Part shown: in pieces, positions 61,718-64,000 of the stretch
Numbering within the stretch: the first letter of the stretch is position 1
How the letters are laid out: each line of letters opens with the position of its first letter
Assembly: GCF_005508865.1 (NCBI RefSeq)
Contig: NZ_SCOM01000004.1
Location: 186,001 to 250,000, forward strand
Reading direction: 5' to 3'
Source: Pseudomonas sp. F(2018)
GTDB taxonomy: Bacteria > Pseudomonadota > Gammaproteobacteria > Pseudomonadales > Pseudomonadaceae
Length of the DNA: 64,000 nt
Made by a program: the position numbers and the translations under genes
Notes under the pieces: model-generated
Told to the model about the DNA's origin: nothing
Database searches by the model: none
Seen by the model: the letters and a program-made list of their open reading frames with translations, nothing else

Positions 61718-62746
61718 TCAGGCCTCCTCGCGCAGGGCGACCATGGCCGCGCGGGCCCAGCGCGCGGTGACCCGCTGGCCCGGCTGGCAGGGCGCATCGC
61801 CCACGCCCCACTGGTTGTTGGCCTGGCTCACGGCGAAGTTCTGGCCGTTGTCCAACTGCAGCTCGTAGCGGGTGGCGGCGCCCAGGTACTGGATATCGTG
61901 CAGCAGGCCACCCACGGCCACCTCGTCGCCGCCCAGGGTACTGCCGTCGCACAGGCGAACGTGCTCGGGGCGGATCGACACGGGGCGCGGCGAGCCGTTG
62001 AGTTGCTGCGCCAGCTCGCCCTTGAGCACGTTGCTGGTGCCGACGAACTCGGCGACGAAGGCGCTGGCCGGGTTCATGTACAGGTTGCGCGGGGTGTCGA
62101 CCTGCTCGATGCGGCCCTTGTTGAACACCGCCACCCGGTCGGACATGGACAGGGCCTCGCCCTGGTCGTGGGTGACGAAGATGAAGGTGATGCCGAGCTG
62201 GCGCTGCAGCTTCTTCAGCTCGCTCTGCATCTGCTCGCGCAGCTTGAGATCGAGGGCGCCCAGCGGCTCGTCGAGCAGCAGCACCCGCGGGCGATTGACC
62301 AGGGCCCTGGCGAGTGCGACGCGCTGGCGCTGACCGCCGGACAGCTGTGCCGGCTTGCGCACGCCATAGCCGCCGAGGGCGACCAGGGCCAGCGCCTCTT
62401 CGGCGCGGGCCAGGCGCTCGGCCTTGGCCACGCCCTTGACCTTGAGGCCGTAGGCGACGTTCTCCAGCACGTTCATGTGCGGGAACAGGGCGTAATCCTG
62501 AAACACCGTGTTGACGTCGCGCTGGTAGGGCGGCAGGCCGGCGGCCTCCTCGCCGTGGATGCGGATGGAGCCGGCGCTGGGCTGCTCGAAGCCGGCGATC
62601 AGGCGCAGGCAGGTGGTCTTGCCCGAGCCGGAGGGGCCGAGCATGGAAAAGAATTCGCCGTCCCGGATGTCGATGGACACCCGGTCGACGGCCTTGACCT
62701 CGCCGAACACGCGGGACACATCGGTGAATTGCACTGCAAGGGTCAT
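61718..62746 (-). CDS. ydcT: ABC transporter ATP-binding protein (YdcT/PotA-like)
   Basis: A 342-residue ATPase with Walker A GPSGSGKTT (residues 37-45), Q-loop FQDYALFP, signature LSGGQRQRVALARAL, Walker B VLLLDEPLGALD and H-loop VTHDQ, followed by a C-terminal TOBE domain (SIRPEHVRL, YLGAATRYELQLDNG). It energises the polyamine importer. The ATG at 62746 is chosen (GGAG eight bases upstream); the start at 62779 lacks such a site. Confidence 0.93.
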   Translation of the reverse strand: MTLAVQFTDVSRVFGEVKAVDRVSIDIRDGEFFSMLGPSGSGKTTCLRLIAGFEQPSAGSIRIHGEEAAGLPPYQRDVNTVFQDYALFPHMNVLENVAYGLKVKGVAKAERLARAEEALALVALGGYGVRKPAQLSGGQRQRVALARALVNRPRVLLLDEPLGALDLKLREQMQSELKKLQRQLGITFIFVTHDQGEALSMSDRVAVFNKGRIEQVDTPRNLYMNPASAFVAEFVGTSNVLKGELAQQLNGSPRPVSIRPEHVRLCDGSTLGGDEVAVGGLLHDIQYLGAATRYELQLDNGQNFAVSQANNQWGVGDAPCQPGQRVTARWARAAMVALREEA

Positions 62747-62860
62747 CTCGAACACTCCAGGAGGAAAGCCACCCACCACCCCTGCCAGGGTTTTGCCGAC
62801 ACGGGGCAGGAGCGTCGGTGGTGGGTGTACAACGGGAAAGCGGTGGAAGTAGGGACTACT

Positions 62861-62944
62861 CCCTCTCCCAAAGGGAGAGGGGAGATCAATCGCGTAGGGC
62901 GGGTGAAACCCGCAGTGGAGGCCGCGGGTTTCACCCGCCCTACG
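62861..62944. repeat. Tandem intergenic inverted repeats between ydcS and ydcT
   Basis: CCCTCTCCC-AAA-GGGAGAGGG (62861-62881) is followed by a perfect 21-bp inverted repeat, arms 62893-62913 and 62924-62944 (CGTAGGGCGGGTGAAACCCGC). The first matches 50803-50823 exactly, the second is the family of 20961-21012. On the minus strand they lie in the 213-nt gap between ydcS and ydcT and may reduce readthrough, favouring more binding protein than transporter. Confidence 0.85.
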
Positions 62945-62959
62945 TGGTCAGCAGGATGC

Positions 62960-64000
62960 TTACCTTCCGCCCATGATGGCGATGTAGTCCTGGGTCCAGC
63001 GGCTATAGGGCACGTACTTGCCACCCTCGGCCTGCGGGGTCTTCCAGAAGGCGATCTTGTCGAAGTTGTCGAAGCCGTTGGTCTTGCAACCCTCGGCGCC
63101 GAGCAGGGCGTTGCCTTCGCACGCGGTCGGTACCGCCGGCACCGAGCCGAACCAGGCGGCCAGGTCACCCTGCAGCTTGGGCTGCAGCGACCAGTCCATC
63201 CACTTGTAGGCGCACACCGGGTGCTTGGCCTCGGCGTGCAGCATGGTGGTGTCGGCCCAGCCGGTGGCCCCTTCGCTGGGCACGGTGGAGGCGATCTCCT
63301 GCTTCTCCAGCTGCAGCGCATTGACCTGGTACGGCCAGGCGCTGGAGGCGACCACGCCCTCGTTCTTGAAGTCGTTCATCTGCACGGTGACGTCGTGCCA
63401 GTAGCGGTGGATCAGCGGTTGCTGCTGACGCAGCAGTTCCAGCGCGGCGGCGTACTGCTCCTCGTTGAGCAGGTAGGGATCGGTGATGCCCAGCTCCGGC
63501 TTGTGCGTCTTCAGGTACAGCGCGGCGTCGGCGATATAGATCGGGCCGTCGTAGGCCTGCACGCGGCCTTTGTTGCTCTTGCCGTCGGCCAGGGTCTGTT
63601 CCTCGAATACCACCTTCCAGCTGCTCGGCGCCTCCTTGAACAGCTTGGTGCTGTACATCAGCACGTTCGGGCCCCACTGGTAGGGCGTGCCGTAGTGCTG
63701 GCCGCCGACCACGTGCCAGGGTGCATTCTTCAGGCGCTCGTCGATGTTCTTCCAGCTGGGGATCAGGTCGACGTTGACCGGCTGCACGCGCTTGCCGGCG
63801 ATCAGGCGCAGGGAGGCGTCACCCGAGGCGGTGACCAGGTCGTAGCCGCCCTTGGCCATCAGGCTGACCATCTCGTCGGAGGTGGCGGCGGTCTTGACGT
63901 TGACCTTGCAGCCCGAGTCCTTCTCGAACTGGGTCACCCAGTCGTAGTTCTTGTCGGTCTCGCCGCGCTCGATGTAACCGGGCCAGGCGATGATATCGAG
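62960..64000 (-). CDS. ydcS: Polyamine ABC transporter substrate-binding protein (YdcS-like), 5' partial
   Basis: The visible 346 codons are open to the right edge; the start and signal peptide lie outside. The fold is the PotD/PotF type: IIAWPGYIERGETDKNYDWVTQFEKDSGCKV, AATSDEMVSLMAKGGYDLVTASGDASLRLIAG, YGTPYQWGPNVLMYS, KWMDW. It should bind a polyamine (spermidine or putrescine) in the periplasm. It is the first gene of the ydcSTUVW-type operon. E. coli YdcS was also reported to synthesise polyhydroxybutyrate, not inferable here. Confidence 0.88.
   Translation of the reverse strand, partial: LDIIAWPGYIERGETDKNYDWVTQFEKDSGCKVNVKTAATSDEMVSLMAKGGYDLVTASGDASLRLIAGKRVQPVNVDLIPSWKNIDERLKNAPWHVVGGQHYGTPYQWGPNVLMYSTKLFKEAPSSWKVVFEEQTLADGKSNKGRVQAYDGPIYIADAALYLKTHKPELGITDPYLLNEEQYAAALELLRQQQPLIHRYWHDVTVQMNDFKNEGVVASSAWPYQVNALQLEKQEIASTVPSEGATGWADTTMLHAEAKHPVCAYKWMDWSLQPKLQGDLAAWFGSVPAVPTACEGNALLGAEGCKTNGFDNFDKIAFWKTPQAEGGKYVPYSRWTQDYIAIMGGR

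Overview
The window is a stretch of high-GC gammaproteobacterial chromosome, almost certainly Pseudomonas (sensu lato). The bifA-sodB pair, the argO/argP locus, the dauBAR operon, the PA2779/PA2778-type pair and the overall gene style match that genus. I saw no rRNA, tRNA, CRISPR array, insertion sequence or prophage. Most of the window is ordinary core and niche metabolism packed at high density, with many 1-4 nt start/stop overlaps.

Layout. 1-10.7 kb: the end of a YihY/BrkB membrane protein, a LEA-type lipoprotein, a lower-GC unknown membrane-anchored protein, the c-di-GMP phosphodiesterase bifA, sodB, a DMT transporter, the basic amino acid exporter argO with an ACT-domain partner and divergent argP, and a chemoreceptor. 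10.8-26.4 kb: an NAD-dependent epimerase, a leucine-dehydrogenase-family gene, two more DMT transporters, two AraC regulators, a fatty acid hydroxylase, yebG with a LexA box, a PsiE-like gene, an iron-linked DUF3649-PepSY-DUF3325 cassette with a Fur-like box but no receptor, a lone AAA ATPase, a 2H phosphoesterase, the PA2779/PA2778-like pair, an SDR and yaaA. 26.8-29.5 kb: a PIN-PhoH ATPase and moaCDE.

29.7-38.7 kb is an amino-acid/polyamine island: dauB-dauA-dauR (D-arginine racemisation), two solute-binding proteins, a PotE-type permease, an ArsR-regulated NIPSNAP/monooxygenase pair and a CaiB CoA-transferase. A similar palindromic box precedes both dauB and the first solute-binding protein, which suggests a shared DauR regulon. 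DauA has Leu where the P. aeruginosa enzyme has an active-site His.

39.0-50.1 kb is the most unusual block. It is a single-strand run of YjfI, PspA, an OB-fold/YqiJ-like membrane protein, flotillin, a small TerB-like protein, a 1752-residue AAA ATPase, a rhomboid protease and a single-HKD phospholipase-D-family protein. It combines the membrane-remodelling parts of the E. coli yjf and yqi loci with a giant coiled-coil ATPase, and probably forms a membrane-maintenance or stress system whose function is undefined. A tandem 13-bp repeat with 22-bp period sits at its head.

50.2-58.3 kb: yaeQ, recJ, then three tandem secreted beta-helix (CSLRDA) paralogues with near-identical 133-nt spacers and diverged cores, next to a convergent LapG-family periplasmic cysteine protease and an NTF2-like secreted protein. 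58.5-64 kb: the ydcSTUVW-type polyamine ABC importer with gamma-aminobutyraldehyde dehydrogenase, whose substrate-binding gene runs off the right edge. Several intergenic inverted-repeat families are scattered through the window.
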